DNA of 64,000 nucleotides from an uncultured Aquimarina sp. Its GTDB lineage: Bacteria; Bacteroidota; Bacteroidia; Flavobacteriales; Flavobacteriaceae. A program made the position numbers and the translations under genes. This document shows, one piece after another, positions 9,143-18,908 of the stretch. The stretch is from NCBI GenBank assembly GCA_947498595.1, contig CANMKX010000001.1, forward strand, positions 62,001 through 126,000. The letters run 5' to 3'. How positions within the stretch are numbered: position 1 is the first letter of the stretch; every line of letters begins with the position of its first letter. The notes beneath the pieces are model-generated. The model was not told the origin of the DNA, did not search any database, and was given only the letters and a program-made list of their open reading frames with translations.

Positions 9143-11449
9143 ATGAACCAAGATTATATAAAACCAGATAACTGGTCGATTATAGAAGAAGGATTTGATG
9201 TAGAGAGAGTTAAATCTTCAGAAAGCTTGTTTAGTATAGGAAATGGTGCTATGGGGCAGCGTGCTAATTTTGAAGAAACCTATACAGGAAGTACATTCCA
9301 AGGAAGTTATATTGCCGGAGTGTATTATCCAGATAAAACGAGAGTTGGATGGTGGAAAAATGGATATCCAGAGTATTTTGCAAAGGTATTAAATGCACCT
9401 AATTGGATAGGAATTAATGTAACTATTAATGGTGAAGTTTTAGATTTAAACACCTGTTTATCTGTTTCTAAATTTAGAAGAGAACTTAATATGAAAGAAG
9501 GTTGGTATCAACGTTCTTTTAATGCAATCTTACCAAATAATCTTGAAGTTGAAGTTATATCAACTCGTTTTTTAAGTTTAGACTTAGATGAAGTAGGTGC
9601 AATTAAGTTTGAAGTAACACCTATTAACGGTGATGCTACAATTGTTTTTACACCATATGTTGATGCAGGAATTACTAATGAAGATTCTAATTGGGATGAT
9701 AAATTTTGGGATATTTTAGACGTAACTCATCATGGAAACCAAGCATTGATTACTAGTAAGACAATGAAAACTGATTTTTATGCCTGTACAGGTATGATAA
9801 ATCAGGTGTATTTGAATAATGAAAAATTAACGATTACACCAACGGTAGATGAGAAAAGCAATTTTGTAGGATTGTCTTATGAGTTGAATGTGCCAAAAGG
9901 AAACATTGCATCATTACATAAATTTGGTGGATATACAGTTTCTCTGAATCATGAAGTAAAAGAAATAACTTCTGCTAGTGAAGCAGTATTGAGCCAAGCA
10001 TCAGAATCTGGCTTTACGGCATTGTTAGATCTTCAAAAGAAAGCTTGGGCTAGAATTTGGGAAATGGCAGATATCAGTATTGATGGTGATACAGAAGCTC
10101 AACAAGGGATACGTTTTAATATTTTCCAATTAAATCAAACGTATTTAGGTAAAGATGCTAGATTAAATATTGGACCTAAAGGATTTACCGGAGAAAAATA
10201 CGGTGGAAGTACATATTGGGATACAGAAGCGTACTGTTTGCCTTTCTATATGGCAACAAAAGATCAACAAGTAGCGCGTAATTTGCTAACATACCGATAC
10301 AATCATTTAGAAAGAGCAATTGAAAATGCTGAAAAATTAGGTTTTACTAATGGAGCTGCATTGTATCCAATGGTTACAATGAATGGTGAAGAATGTCATA
10401 ACGAGTGGGAAATTACTTTTGAAGAAATTCACCGTAATGGAGCAATGACTTTTGCTATATTTAATTATGTTCGCTTTACTGGAGACTATAGTTATATTCC
10501 AGAAAAAGGATTAGAAGTAATGATCGCTATTGCTAGATTCTGGCAACAACGAGCAACATATTCTACACATAAAAATAAATATGTAATACTTGGAGTTACT
10601 GGACCAAACGAATACGAAAATAATGTAAACAATAATTGGTATACCAACTACTTAGCTAAATGGTGTATCGAATATTGTATCGAAAGCTTGAATAAAGTTA
10701 AAGAAGAGTACGGTTCAGATTATGCAAGAATAATTGAAAAAACGAATTTAAAAGAAGACGAAATACAAGCAATGTTAGAAGTTGCTGAAAAAATGTATTT
10801 CCCGTATTCTGATGATTTAAAAGTATACTTACAACAAGACGGTTTTTTAGATAAAGAATTGATAACAGTTGGAGATCTTGATAAATCACAACGACCAATT
10901 AATCAAAAGTGGAGCTGGGATAGAATTTTACGTTCACCTTATATTAAACAAGCAGATACACTTCAAGGATTCTACTTATTCGAAGATAAATTCTCTAAAA
11001 AAGAACTTGAAACACATTTTGATTTTTACGAACCATTTACGGTACATGAATCATCATTGTCACCTTGTGTACACAGTATTCAAGCTGCTACTTTGGACAG
11101 AATGGATCAAGCTTATACGTTTTATTTAAGAACTTCTCGTTTGGATCTTGATGACTATAATAAAGAAGTAGAAGAAGGATGTCATATCACAAGTATGGCA
11201 GGAACTTGGATGAGTATTGTAGAAGGTTTTGGAGGAATGAGAATTAAAAATGATACTTTATCATTTACGCCAAAGATTCCGAAAGAATGGAAAGGATATA
11301 CATTCAATGTTAATTTTAGAAACAAAATATTAAAAGTAAACGTGTCAAAAGAAGGCACTTCCTTCAATTTAGAAGGAGATACAGAATTGATGATTTATGT
11401 TGACGGTAAAGCAGTGACTATCACACCTAACAGCTTAATAACCGTATAA
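9143..11449 (+). CDS. mapA: GH65 family maltose phosphorylase
   Basis: Cytoplasmic phosphorylase of 768 residues that would split maltose with phosphate into glucose and beta-glucose 1-phosphate. The GH65 N-terminal beta-sandwich (about residues 1-280) leads into an (alpha/alpha)6 barrel. WDTEAYCLPFY and the block NGEECHNEWEITFEEIHRNG (from residue 414), which carries the family's catalytic Glu, are intact. The C-terminal small beta domain is present. Adjacent pgmB supports a beta-glucose 1-phosphate product. GH65 also includes kojibiose and trehalose phosphorylases; maltose is chosen because of the sus and GH13 neighbours. Confidence 0.88.
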   Translation: MNQDYIKPDNWSIIEEGFDVERVKSSESLFSIGNGAMGQRANFEETYTGSTFQGSYIAGVYYPDKTRVGWWKNGYPEYFAKVLNAPNWIGINVTINGEVLDLNTCLSVSKFRRELNMKEGWYQRSFNAILPNNLEVEVISTRFLSLDLDEVGAIKFEVTPINGDATIVFTPYVDAGITNEDSNWDDKFWDILDVTHHGNQALITSKTMKTDFYACTGMINQVYLNNEKLTITPTVDEKSNFVGLSYELNVPKGNIASLHKFGGYTVSLNHEVKEITSASEAVLSQASESGFTALLDLQKKAWARIWEMADISIDGDTEAQQGIRFNIFQLNQTYLGKDARLNIGPKGFTGEKYGGSTYWDTEAYCLPFYMATKDQQVARNLLTYRYNHLERAIENAEKLGFTNGAALYPMVTMNGEECHNEWEITFEEIHRNGAMTFAIFNYVRFTGDYSYIPEKGLEVMIAIARFWQQRATYSTHKNKYVILGVTGPNEYENNVNNNWYTNYLAKWCIEYCIESLNKVKEEYGSDYARIIEKTNLKEDEIQAMLEVAEKMYFPYSDDLKVYLQQDGFLDKELITVGDLDKSQRPINQKWSWDRILRSPYIKQADTLQGFYLFEDKFSKKELETHFDFYEPFTVHESSLSPCVHSIQAATLDRMDQAYTFYLRTSRLDLDDYNKEVEEGCHITSMAGTWMSIVEGFGGMRIKNDTLSFTPKIPKEWKGYTFNVNFRNKILKVNVSKEGTSFNLEGDTELMIYVDGKAVTITPNSLITV

Positions 11450-11478
11450 ATCATTAGATTTTCCCCAATACCCTAAGT

Positions 11479-11506
11479 ACCTCAAGAACAATAGTGTTCT
11501 TGAGGT
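11479..11506 (+). terminator. Stem-loop after mapA
   Basis: Perfect 12 bp stem (ACCTCAAGAACA, loop ATAG, then its complement) followed by CTTATTA. It lies 30 bp after the GH65 stop and 126 bp before the GH13 gene. The T tract is weak, so partial termination or transcript processing is equally possible. Confidence 0.5.
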
Positions 11507-11632
11507 CTTATTACTCCTATGTTTAAGCAAAATCAATCAATCAATCAATAACGAAGAATCTTAAATATCATTAGCATTAGTATTGCAGTGATGATTACAT
11601 AATTCCCCATTTTTTAATTAAAAAAATAAAAG

Positions 11633-13477
11633 ATGAAATTTAAAATTGCTTTATTCATAAGTTTAATTACACTACAGGTTTTTTCACAAATAGAAAAAAT
11701 AGAACCCCCATTCTGGTGGAACGGAATGCATTTGCCACAATTAGAAATATTATGTTATGGTAAAAACATTTCAAAATACAATGTCTCTATAGATAATGTC
11801 GAAATATTAGCGATTAAAAAAACAGAGAATCCAAATTATATTTTTATAACTATTGATACTCAAAAAGAGATTAGCGAGAAAATATCAATTGATTTTAAAT
11901 ATAAGAATAAGATTGTTTTTTCTCAACCCTACGAGTTTAAAAAAAGAAAAACTAACTCATCAAAACGTAAAGGTTTTGATAGTAGTGATGTTATGTACTT
12001 GATAATGCCTGATCGTTTTGCAAATGGTAATGCTAAAAATGATTCTCACCCTGATACGAAAGAGAAAAGTAATAGAACAAAGCCAGGAGGAAGACATGGG
12101 GGAGATATCGAAGGTATTATAAAAAACCTAGATTATTTATCAGATTTGGGAGTTACAACATTATGGAGTACTCCTCTATTAGAAGATAATGAATCTACAT
12201 ATTCTTATCATACCTATGCGCAAAGTGATTTGTATAAAATAGATCCTAGATACGGAACTAATGAGGACTATAAGCGTTTAGCAACAGAAATGCATAAAAA
12301 AGAATTGAAACTGGTTATGGATTATGTAACAAATCATTGGGGAGGACAACATTGGATGATGAGTGATTTACCTACCAGAGAATGGATACATCAATGGCCA
12401 GAAGGATTTAGAAGAAGTAATTATAGAATGACCACCCAGTTTGACTCTAATGCAAGTAGTATAGATGCAAAAGGTTGTATGGATGGATGGTTTGATACTA
12501 CAATGCCTGATATAAATCAAAGTAATCCATTAGTATTAAATTATATTACACAAAATGCTATTTGGTGGATAGAGTATGCAGATCTTGATGGATTAAGAGT
12601 AGATACATATTCTTATAATGATAAATTAAGTATTGCAAAATGGACAAAAGCGATAATGGATGAATATCCAAATTTTAATATTGTAGGAGAGGTGTGGATG
12701 CATGATCAAGCACAAATGGCATATTGGCAAAAAGACAGTAAGATAGGAGCAATCCAGAGTTATAATTCGTATTTGCCTTCTGTGATGGATTTTACATTAC
12801 ACGATGCTTTAATGACAATATTTAATGAAGATGAAGGGAAATGGAATGAAGGTATGATTAAAGCTTATGATAATTTTGCGAACGATTTTTTATATCCAGA
12901 TATCAATAATATACTTGTTTTTATGGGAAACCATGATACCAATAGAATTAATGAGATATACCAGAATAATTTTGATAAATACAAATTAGCATTGAGCTTA
13001 ATTTTAACTACTAGAGGAATTCCCCAATTATATTATGGAGATGAAATTGGAATGTTAGGTAATCGAGATAAAAAAGGAGATGGTGATATAAGAAGAGATT
13101 TCCCTGGAGGTTGGGAAAATGATGAAGAAAATGCTTTTATAAAGGAAAGAAGAACTAATGATCAAGAAGCGTTTCACGGTTTTACTAAAAAAATACTTCA
13201 GTGGAGAAAAAACAAAGAAGTAATTCATACAGGTAAATTACTACAGTACATTCCGGAAAATAATGTATATGTATTTTTTAGATATAATGACACAGAAAAT
13301 GTGATGATTGTACTCAATAATAATCCTAAAGAACAACATTTAAATATTGAAAGATTTAAAGAAGGGATTAAAAAATTTAAAAGTGGAGTTGACATTATAA
13401 CAGGAAAAGAGCATACTCTTGAAAAGTCAATGCTTGTAGCCGGTAAGAGTGTAATGATTTTAGAACTAAAAAAATAA
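11633..13477 (+). CDS. SusA-like periplasmic cyclomaltodextrinase/neopullulanase (GH13)
   Basis: Exported GH13 enzyme of 614 residues that hydrolyses maltodextrins or cyclodextrins, most likely in the periplasm. A Sec signal (MKFKIALFISLITLQVFSQ) precedes an N-terminal cyclomaltodextrinase beta domain with the typical PPFWWNGM opening (about residues 20-105). The GH13 barrel then carries DYVTNH, the nucleophile Asp324 (GLRVDTYS), acid/base Glu353 (IVGEVW) and Asp435 (MGNHDTNR). A small C-terminal beta domain ends the protein. It lacks a lipobox, unlike the next gene. Bacteroides SusA has the same architecture. Confidence 0.9.
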   Translation: MKFKIALFISLITLQVFSQIEKIEPPFWWNGMHLPQLEILCYGKNISKYNVSIDNVEILAIKKTENPNYIFITIDTQKEISEKISIDFKYKNKIVFSQPYEFKKRKTNSSKRKGFDSSDVMYLIMPDRFANGNAKNDSHPDTKEKSNRTKPGGRHGGDIEGIIKNLDYLSDLGVTTLWSTPLLEDNESTYSYHTYAQSDLYKIDPRYGTNEDYKRLATEMHKKELKLVMDYVTNHWGGQHWMMSDLPTREWIHQWPEGFRRSNYRMTTQFDSNASSIDAKGCMDGWFDTTMPDINQSNPLVLNYITQNAIWWIEYADLDGLRVDTYSYNDKLSIAKWTKAIMDEYPNFNIVGEVWMHDQAQMAYWQKDSKIGAIQSYNSYLPSVMDFTLHDALMTIFNEDEGKWNEGMIKAYDNFANDFLYPDINNILVFMGNHDTNRINEIYQNNFDKYKLALSLILTTRGIPQLYYGDEIGMLGNRDKKGDGDIRRDFPGGWENDEENAFIKERRTNDQEAFHGFTKKILQWRKNKEVIHTGKLLQYIPENNVYVFFRYNDTENVMIVLNNNPKEQHLNIERFKEGIKKFKSGVDIITGKEHTLEKSMLVAGKSVMILELKK

Positions 13478-13512
13478 AATAATAACCAAATAAACGTAAA
13501 CCTAAATTAATT

Positions 13513-14901
13513 ATGAAGAAAATAATTGTAAGTGCTTTAACCACAGCATTTCTTATTTCTTGTGGACAAGCACCAAAAGAAAAGAAGGAAGAAAAAGAAG
13601 TTGCAGTTGTAGCACCTGATACTACAACAAAAGGATTAGCAGCTGTAAGGGATGCTATGATGGAAAATGCGGTCATTTATGAAGCTAATATTCGACAGTA
13701 TTCTGAAGAAGGATCTTTTAATGCTTTTACTAAAGACATCCCTAAATTAAAGCAATTAGGAGTAAAAATATTGTGGGTGATGCCTATTTATCCTATATCG
13801 ACAACAAAAAGTAAAGGATCATTAGGAAGTTATTACGCGATATCTGATTATACTAAAGTAAATCCAGAATTTGGAACAATAGAAGATTTTAGAAAATTAG
13901 TAAAAACTGCGCATGATAACGATATTTATGTAGTATTAGATTGGGTAGCAAATCATACAGGTTGGGATCATACTTGGCTGAAAGAACACCCAGAATTTTA
14001 TACTAAAAATGACAAAGGAGAAATAACACATACAGTTGATACTGATTGGACAGATGTTGCAGATCTTAATTATGAAAATCAAGAAATGCGTAAACAAATG
14101 ATCCAAGATATGTTATACTGGGTAAAAGAAGAAGGTGTTGATGGATTTCGTTGTGACGTAGCAGGAATGGTTCCAGTTGATTTCTGGGATACTGCAACAG
14201 CAACATTACGAAAAGAGAAGCCTATTTTTATGTTAGCTGAAGCTTGGGAACCAGCTTTGATGGAAAACTCTTTTGATATGGGATATGCTTGGGATACGCA
14301 TCATGTGATGAATGATATTGCTCAAGGTAAAAAGACCGTAAAAGATTGGGATGCACGTATGGCGCAAATAGATACTTTGTATGCTAAAGATGATATTTTA
14401 ATGAACTTTACATCTAATCATGATGAAAATTCTTGGAATGGAACTGTTACTGAGCGTATGGGAGAATCTGGAGAATTATTTGCAGCATTATCATATACCA
14501 TGCCTGGAATGCCATTGATTTACTCTGGTCAAGAGTATGACATGAACAAGAGATTGTTGTTTTTTGAGAAAGATACAATCATTAAAAATAAAGGAAAGTA
14601 TTTCCCTTTATACGAAAAATTAGGAAAGCTTAAGAATGGAAACCACGCATTACATGGAGGAAAAGACGCAGCATCTTACAAAAGATTAAAGACATCAAAA
14701 GATGCACAAGTTCTAGCTTTCTTAAGAGAAAAGCATGGTAATGAAGTTATATTCATTGGTAATATGAGTAAAGAATTAGCAGAAGTATCTGTAGAAGTTT
14801 CAGGGTCGTATAAAAATTATTTAACCAATGAAACTATTGAATTAAAAGAAGGAGAAAGCTTGAAATTAAAAGCTTGGGAATACTTTATTTTAATTAAATA
14901 A
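13513..14901 (+). CDS. GH13 alpha-amylase lipoprotein
   Basis: Alpha-amylase-family lipoprotein of 462 residues. The signal peptide ends in a lipobox (LISC, Cys17), followed by a Lys/Glu-rich linker. Catalytic residues are intact: DWVANH, Asp215 (GFRCDVAG), Glu243 (LAEAWE) and Asp304 (TSNHDEN). It is shorter than Bacteroides SusG and shows no inserted starch-binding module. It would cut starch or maltodextrins at an envelope membrane. It follows the SusA-like gene by 35 bp and is the last gene of the locus. Whether it faces the cell surface or the periplasm cannot be told. Confidence 0.88.
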   Translation: MKKIIVSALTTAFLISCGQAPKEKKEEKEVAVVAPDTTTKGLAAVRDAMMENAVIYEANIRQYSEEGSFNAFTKDIPKLKQLGVKILWVMPIYPISTTKSKGSLGSYYAISDYTKVNPEFGTIEDFRKLVKTAHDNDIYVVLDWVANHTGWDHTWLKEHPEFYTKNDKGEITHTVDTDWTDVADLNYENQEMRKQMIQDMLYWVKEEGVDGFRCDVAGMVPVDFWDTATATLRKEKPIFMLAEAWEPALMENSFDMGYAWDTHHVMNDIAQGKKTVKDWDARMAQIDTLYAKDDILMNFTSNHDENSWNGTVTERMGESGELFAALSYTMPGMPLIYSGQEYDMNKRLLFFEKDTIIKNKGKYFPLYEKLGKLKNGNHALHGGKDAASYKRLKTSKDAQVLAFLREKHGNEVIFIGNMSKELAEVSVEVSGSYKNYLTNETIELKEGESLKLKAWEYFILIK

Positions 14902-14964
14902 TATAAAGGTATAGTCAAGAAATAATTGAAAAATTATCAGATGTAATTAATAAATCAGATATTG

Positions 14965-15005
14965 AAAAGAGTTCTATTTTATCATGAATAGAGCTCTTTT
15001 TTTAG
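14965..15005. terminator. Bidirectional terminator after the maltose locus
   Basis: Arms 14965-14978 and 14987-15000 pair over 14 bp with one G-U pair. T-rich tracts occur in both directions (CTCTTTTTTT on plus, CTCTTTTCAA on minus). It closes the GH13 operon and may back up the convergent response-regulator gene. Confidence 0.85.
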
Positions 15006-15050
15006 AATAAGAAACCCTCTATATGTTCTTGAGATATTGTAAAAATACTT

Positions 15051-15082
15051 TTGCGTAATACTTTCCCCAAAGTATTATGCAA
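15051..15082 (-). terminator. Stem-loop after the LuxR-type regulator gene
   Basis: A 14 bp stem (TTGCGTAATACTTT, loop CCCC, one G-U pair) followed on the minus strand by AAGTATTTTT. It lies 52 bp beyond the end of the response-regulator gene and is the likely terminator for it. Confidence 0.65.
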
Positions 15083-15133
15083 CACACAAATTTATTGTAC
15101 TATTATAATGTATTCCAATACTTATATAGAAGG

Positions 15134-15742
15134 TTATAAACCATATTTTTGAATGATTTCTTTTTTATTATTTACTTGCAGTTTTTCGTAAATATTGCGG
15201 GTATGAGTTTTTATAGTATTGATAGATAAATGTAATTCTTCAGCAATAGCTGCATAACTTTTACCCTTGGCTAATAACTCCAATACATTATTCTCTCTAT
15301 TAGACAACGTTTTTTCTTTAGGAAATCTAAAAGATTCAACTACTTTTCTAGCGATTCTTGAACTCATAGGAGCTCCACCATACCTAGCTTGTTGCAAGGC
15401 ATTTACAAGTTCTTTAGGATCAATGTTTTTAGTTAAATAACCAACTGCTCCAGCACATAAAGCATCAAAAATGTGTTTAGAATCTTCATGTACCGTGATA
15501 ACTATAGCATGTACAGATGGGTGTAAGTTTTTCATACATTTTATACCTTCTATACCGTTCATACCAGGTAATTGTACATCAACAAGAATAAAATCAGGAA
15601 GATCATTGAGCACATTTTTTATAGCATCTTCGCAATTAGTATAGGCTGCAACAACATTAAAATCTTGCTCAGCATTTACAATTTCTTTGAAAGAATTTAA
15701 GAGCGTAAGATGATCCTCGATAATAACAACTCGTAATGACAT
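15134..15742 (-). CDS. NarL/FixJ-type response regulator (REC + LuxR HTH)
   Basis: Two-component transcription factor of 202 residues. The receiver domain (residues 1-120) has Glu9-Asp10, phosphoacceptor Asp55 (FILVDVQLPG) and Lys105 (YLTKN). A LuxR-type helix-turn-helix follows (LSNRENNVLELLAKGKSY...IKTHTRNIYEKL, about 140-200). The gene just upstream on the same strand encodes a HisKA_3-type kinase, the usual partner of NarL-type regulators. A terminator-like hairpin lies between the two, so their expression may be partly uncoupled. Targets are unknown. Confidence 0.93.
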   Translation of the reverse strand: MSLRVVIIEDHLTLLNSFKEIVNAEQDFNVVAAYTNCEDAIKNVLNDLPDFILVDVQLPGMNGIEGIKCMKNLHPSVHAIVITVHEDSKHIFDALCAGAVGYLTKNIDPKELVNALQQARYGGAPMSSRIARKVVESFRFPKEKTLSNRENNVLELLAKGKSYAAIAEELHLSINTIKTHTRNIYEKLQVNNKKEIIQKYGL

Positions 15743-15770
15743 TTATAATAATTAAAAAGATGAAAAATAC

Positions 15771-15803
15771 AATAGCTTCTAATATATATGATTAGAAGCT
15801 ATT
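15771..15803 (-). terminator. Hairpin between kinase and regulator genes
   Basis: Perfect 13 bp arms AATAGCTTCTAAT and ATTAGAAGCTATT with a 7 nt loop. On the minus strand the stem is followed by GTATTTTTC. It could terminate the kinase transcript or attenuate read-through into the regulator gene. Confidence 0.65.
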
Positions 15804-15905
15804 TGAAATAAGAACATACTAAATTTGCAATCAATTAACGTACGTATATTTTTAAATTTTCTAATAGATATAAATGCAAAAATAGTAGATATTAAATTTA
15901 TTTAA

Positions 15906-18791
15906 TCACCCTTTTTGGGTGATTTTTGATTTATTATACGCAGCAAAAAAGGAGATAGAAGTTCCTGCATGGCTAGCAACGATAAGCGTACCTCCAATTT
16001 TTTGAGCTCTAGACCGCATATTTTGAATTCCGTTAATTCGTTTTTGATTTTTTTCTTGAAATCCACCTCCGTTGTCTTTAAAAACAATAATTAGATTACT
16101 AGCAGTATACTCAAAAGTTAAATGTGCCTCGGTAGCATTACTATGCTTTAATGTATTAGTCATAGCTTCTTTAAAAATGAATACTAATTGTTTGCTCCAA
16201 TAATAAGGGAGAATAATATTAGTATCATCTATCAGTGTTTTTGAAACAAAGCTAATAGTGGTATTATTAAAAAGATGTGCTCCAAAATCATATAGATACA
16301 TTTGTAATTCATCCAATCGATCGCTTTTATGATCTAATGACCAGATAAAATCACGCATTCCAGAGTATAAGGATTTCGAATCATCTTTAATCTGTAGTAT
16401 CTTTTTGAACTGATCACTGTTTTCATCAGTTTTTTGAAGAATTAAGTTAGATAATACAGAAATGCTAGCTAATTTATTTCCTAATTCATCATGAAAATCT
16501 TGAGCAACATTATGTCGAACAGTAGTTAATTCTTGTCGAAGATTTTCTCGTTCTTCAATAATGTTTTTTAAAAATTTATTTTTAGCGATGGAGTGTTTTA
16601 ATAATTTAACGACACTACTTATAACAATAATAGAGATACAACTAATAATAAGAAGATAGAACCATATTTGTGAATACCAAGGATCTGTTATCGAAAAATA
16701 ATATTCAGGAGTTATAGTCCAATTACTTAAATCATCTTTATATCTAAATTTTAATACGTATTTATTTTGTTTCAAATCAGAAAAATCTAGAATACTACTT
16801 TGAGTTGTAACCCATGATTGATTGTTTAAAGAATATTCAATTTGTAATGAATTAGAATTTATATAGTTGATACTATTGATATTGAAAATTGATTTTTCTT
16901 GATTAATTTTTAATTCAGATAAGTTTTTAGGAACAAATGGAGAAGAGTTTTGAAACTTGAATAAACCTTTATTACCAATGGCATAAATATGTTCTTTATG
17001 AGTAATAACTTTTAATATGAAAGATGATTTTTGTCCTAAATTTTTATCAATGATAAAGAAAGAATTAGCTGAGTGTACATTAAGTCCTTTTTGAGTAGCA
17101 ATCCATAATACATTGTGTTGATCAATTAATAAATCATTAATATGATTACTAAGCAAACCATCTTTAGTCGTAAAATGAGTTGTTTTTTCTTTATCTATTT
17201 TGAGTAAACCAACATCAGTAGCAACCCAAGTTGTATTTTTATGAATAAGTATATCGTTTATCTTATTTGAAGCAAAACCACTTTTTTTACTCCAATGATC
17301 AATTGCTATACCTGTTTGAATATCATGTATGTAAATTCCTAAGCGATCTACAACAATATATAATTTTTGATTGTGTATTAGTACCTTTGTAATTGGGTTT
17401 TTATATGGATCAGTTTGATAGAATAACTCTTGATTTCGATAAAACTCTATAGTATCTGCTACGATTTTAATCGTTATACTGCCATTTTTTAAACTGAAAC
17501 CTTGATAATTAGATTTTATAGCTAATGATGGTGTCGTTAATAATAGTTTTTTACTATTAAGACTCTGTTGTATGTTTTTAAGAAAAATTGAATTTGATAA
17601 AGTATCTAGAAAAAAACTTTCTGCATGAACTGGAATTGATAGTCGATCTATTAAAGTATCGTTTTTAATAGAAGTGATACTATTAGTTGATAAAACAATT
17701 AAATGATCTTTATAAATACTAATATCTTTTAAATCGGGGTTCCTAAAAAATGAATCATTATAAAAAACATTGGATGTATTGGGTAACATAAAAACACCTT
17801 GTCCATAAGTAGTAATCCATAAGTTTTGTTCTCTATCAAAAAGAAAATTTGAAATCATGCGATCAATATTCAATAAATCAGAATAATTGATTAACGATTT
17901 ATTATCTAAATTATAAACCCACAATTCTCTATTGGAATTATTAATATCAAGGAGGATGAAATAGAATAAATTACCTTTCTTTTGTAAAGAAATGATTTTT
18001 TTATCAGAGAGTGATTTTATACTGATAACATCAACAAGTTGTTGACCATTATAAATATAGATTTTATTATAAGAAGTAATGTAAAAAAGATCATTTACTT
18101 TGATAATTTCATGAACTTCTGTAGATGATAGTTCGGGGAATACTGGTTGTAACTCGTTATTTTTAATGATATAGACCCCCTTTAATTGATTTGGGGAGTT
18201 GTTTATTTTTTCTTCAGCATGAATATATATGGTCTCATTGATGATAGTTTCTTCAGAATATATAAGACCAGAATTCCTAGATGACTTACCATTTTTTAGC
18301 AATTTGTAGTTGTTTTTATGATCTTTAGTAATGGAATATATTTCTCTAGAATTTCTTTTAATATTATATAAATAATAACCAATTAAGTTGTTATTAGCAT
18401 ATATAATACTATCATTTAATTGTTTGATAGAATTGATTTTAGATCTAATGTCATTGTTGTTTTTAATTTTAAAAATGGAATCATTTTTTAAGTGATGTAA
18501 ACCAGCTCCCCATGTAGCTACAAGAAATTCGTTGGGAGTTTGTTCTATGATATCAATGACATAATTTGATTTTAATCCATCATTATAAGTATAATTTTTA
18601 AAATTCTGTCCATTAAATTTAGACAAACCATCGTCGGTACCTATCCAGATATAACCCTCGCAATCTTGAATAATACCATATGTGATATCGTGAGGAAGTC
18701 CGTTTTCTGTAGTAAAATGCTTATAAGTAGGTTTTTGAGTAAAAACTAAATTGATCGATAATAAAAATAAAAAATTGATAAATGATTTCAC
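15906..18791 (-). CDS. Two-component sensor kinase with beta-propeller sensor (Reg_prop, Y_Y_Y, HisKA_3)
   Basis: Membrane sensor histidine kinase of about 961 residues. The GTG at 18791 is preferred because it yields a signal peptide (MKSFINFLFLLSINLVFTQ); a TTG 87 bp upstream falls inside the previous gene's terminator. The periplasmic part contains two-component propeller repeats (ENGLPHDITYGIIQDCEGYIWIGT, TKDGLLSNHINDLLID), then a Y_Y_Y-type domain (about 650-735), one membrane span (WFYLLIISCISIIVISSVV), a HisKA_3 helix with the phosphorylated His in FHDELGNKLA, and an HATPase domain. This sensor class commonly detects glycans, but no hybrid DNA-binding domain is fused. The ligand is unknown. 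Confidence 0.9.
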   Translation of the reverse strand: MKSFINFLFLLSINLVFTQKPTYKHFTTENGLPHDITYGIIQDCEGYIWIGTDDGLSKFNGQNFKNYTYNDGLKSNYVIDIIEQTPNEFLVATWGAGLHHLKNDSIFKIKNNNDIRSKINSIKQLNDSIIYANNNLIGYYLYNIKRNSREIYSITKDHKNNYKLLKNGKSSRNSGLIYSEETIINETIYIHAEEKINNSPNQLKGVYIIKNNELQPVFPELSSTEVHEIIKVNDLFYITSYNKIYIYNGQQLVDVISIKSLSDKKIISLQKKGNLFYFILLDINNSNRELWVYNLDNKSLINYSDLLNIDRMISNFLFDREQNLWITTYGQGVFMLPNTSNVFYNDSFFRNPDLKDISIYKDHLIVLSTNSITSIKNDTLIDRLSIPVHAESFFLDTLSNSIFLKNIQQSLNSKKLLLTTPSLAIKSNYQGFSLKNGSITIKIVADTIEFYRNQELFYQTDPYKNPITKVLIHNQKLYIVVDRLGIYIHDIQTGIAIDHWSKKSGFASNKINDILIHKNTTWVATDVGLLKIDKEKTTHFTTKDGLLSNHINDLLIDQHNVLWIATQKGLNVHSANSFFIIDKNLGQKSSFILKVITHKEHIYAIGNKGLFKFQNSSPFVPKNLSELKINQEKSIFNINSINYINSNSLQIEYSLNNQSWVTTQSSILDFSDLKQNKYVLKFRYKDDLSNWTITPEYYFSITDPWYSQIWFYLLIISCISIIVISSVVKLLKHSIAKNKFLKNIIEERENLRQELTTVRHNVAQDFHDELGNKLASISVLSNLILQKTDENSDQFKKILQIKDDSKSLYSGMRDFIWSLDHKSDRLDELQMYLYDFGAHLFNNTTISFVSKTLIDDTNIILPYYWSKQLVFIFKEAMTNTLKHSNATEAHLTFEYTASNLIIVFKDNGGGFQEKNQKRINGIQNMRSRAQKIGGTLIVASHAGTSISFFAAYNKSKITQKG

Positions 18792-18841
18792 TATTCGTAA
18801 AATTAAAATGGAATATAATTTTGTGAGAGGGGAATCAAATA

Positions 18842-18876
18842 TATAAATAAAAGCGGCAAAGAAACATCTTTGCCGC
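18842..18876 (-). terminator. Terminator of the large secreted-protein gene
   Basis: Perfect 10 bp GC-rich stem (GCGGCAAAGA with its complement, 4 nt loop) at 18853-18876, followed on the minus strand by TTTTATTTATAT. It lies 32 bp beyond the stop of the secreted-protein gene and upstream of the kinase gene, which argues for the downstream GTG as the kinase start. Confidence 0.9.
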
Positions 18877-18908
18877 AAATATTGAATAGTATTATGAGGT
18901 AATTATTA

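Noticed and set aside
11531..11549. Short AATC tandem repeat (four copies) before the SusA-like gene
   Set aside because: Too short and not within a coding start or promoter spacer, so phase variation is unlikely.
18792..18878. N-terminal extension of the propeller kinase from a TTG
   Set aside because: It runs through a perfect terminator stem of the upstream gene; the GTG at 18791 gives a proper signal peptide.
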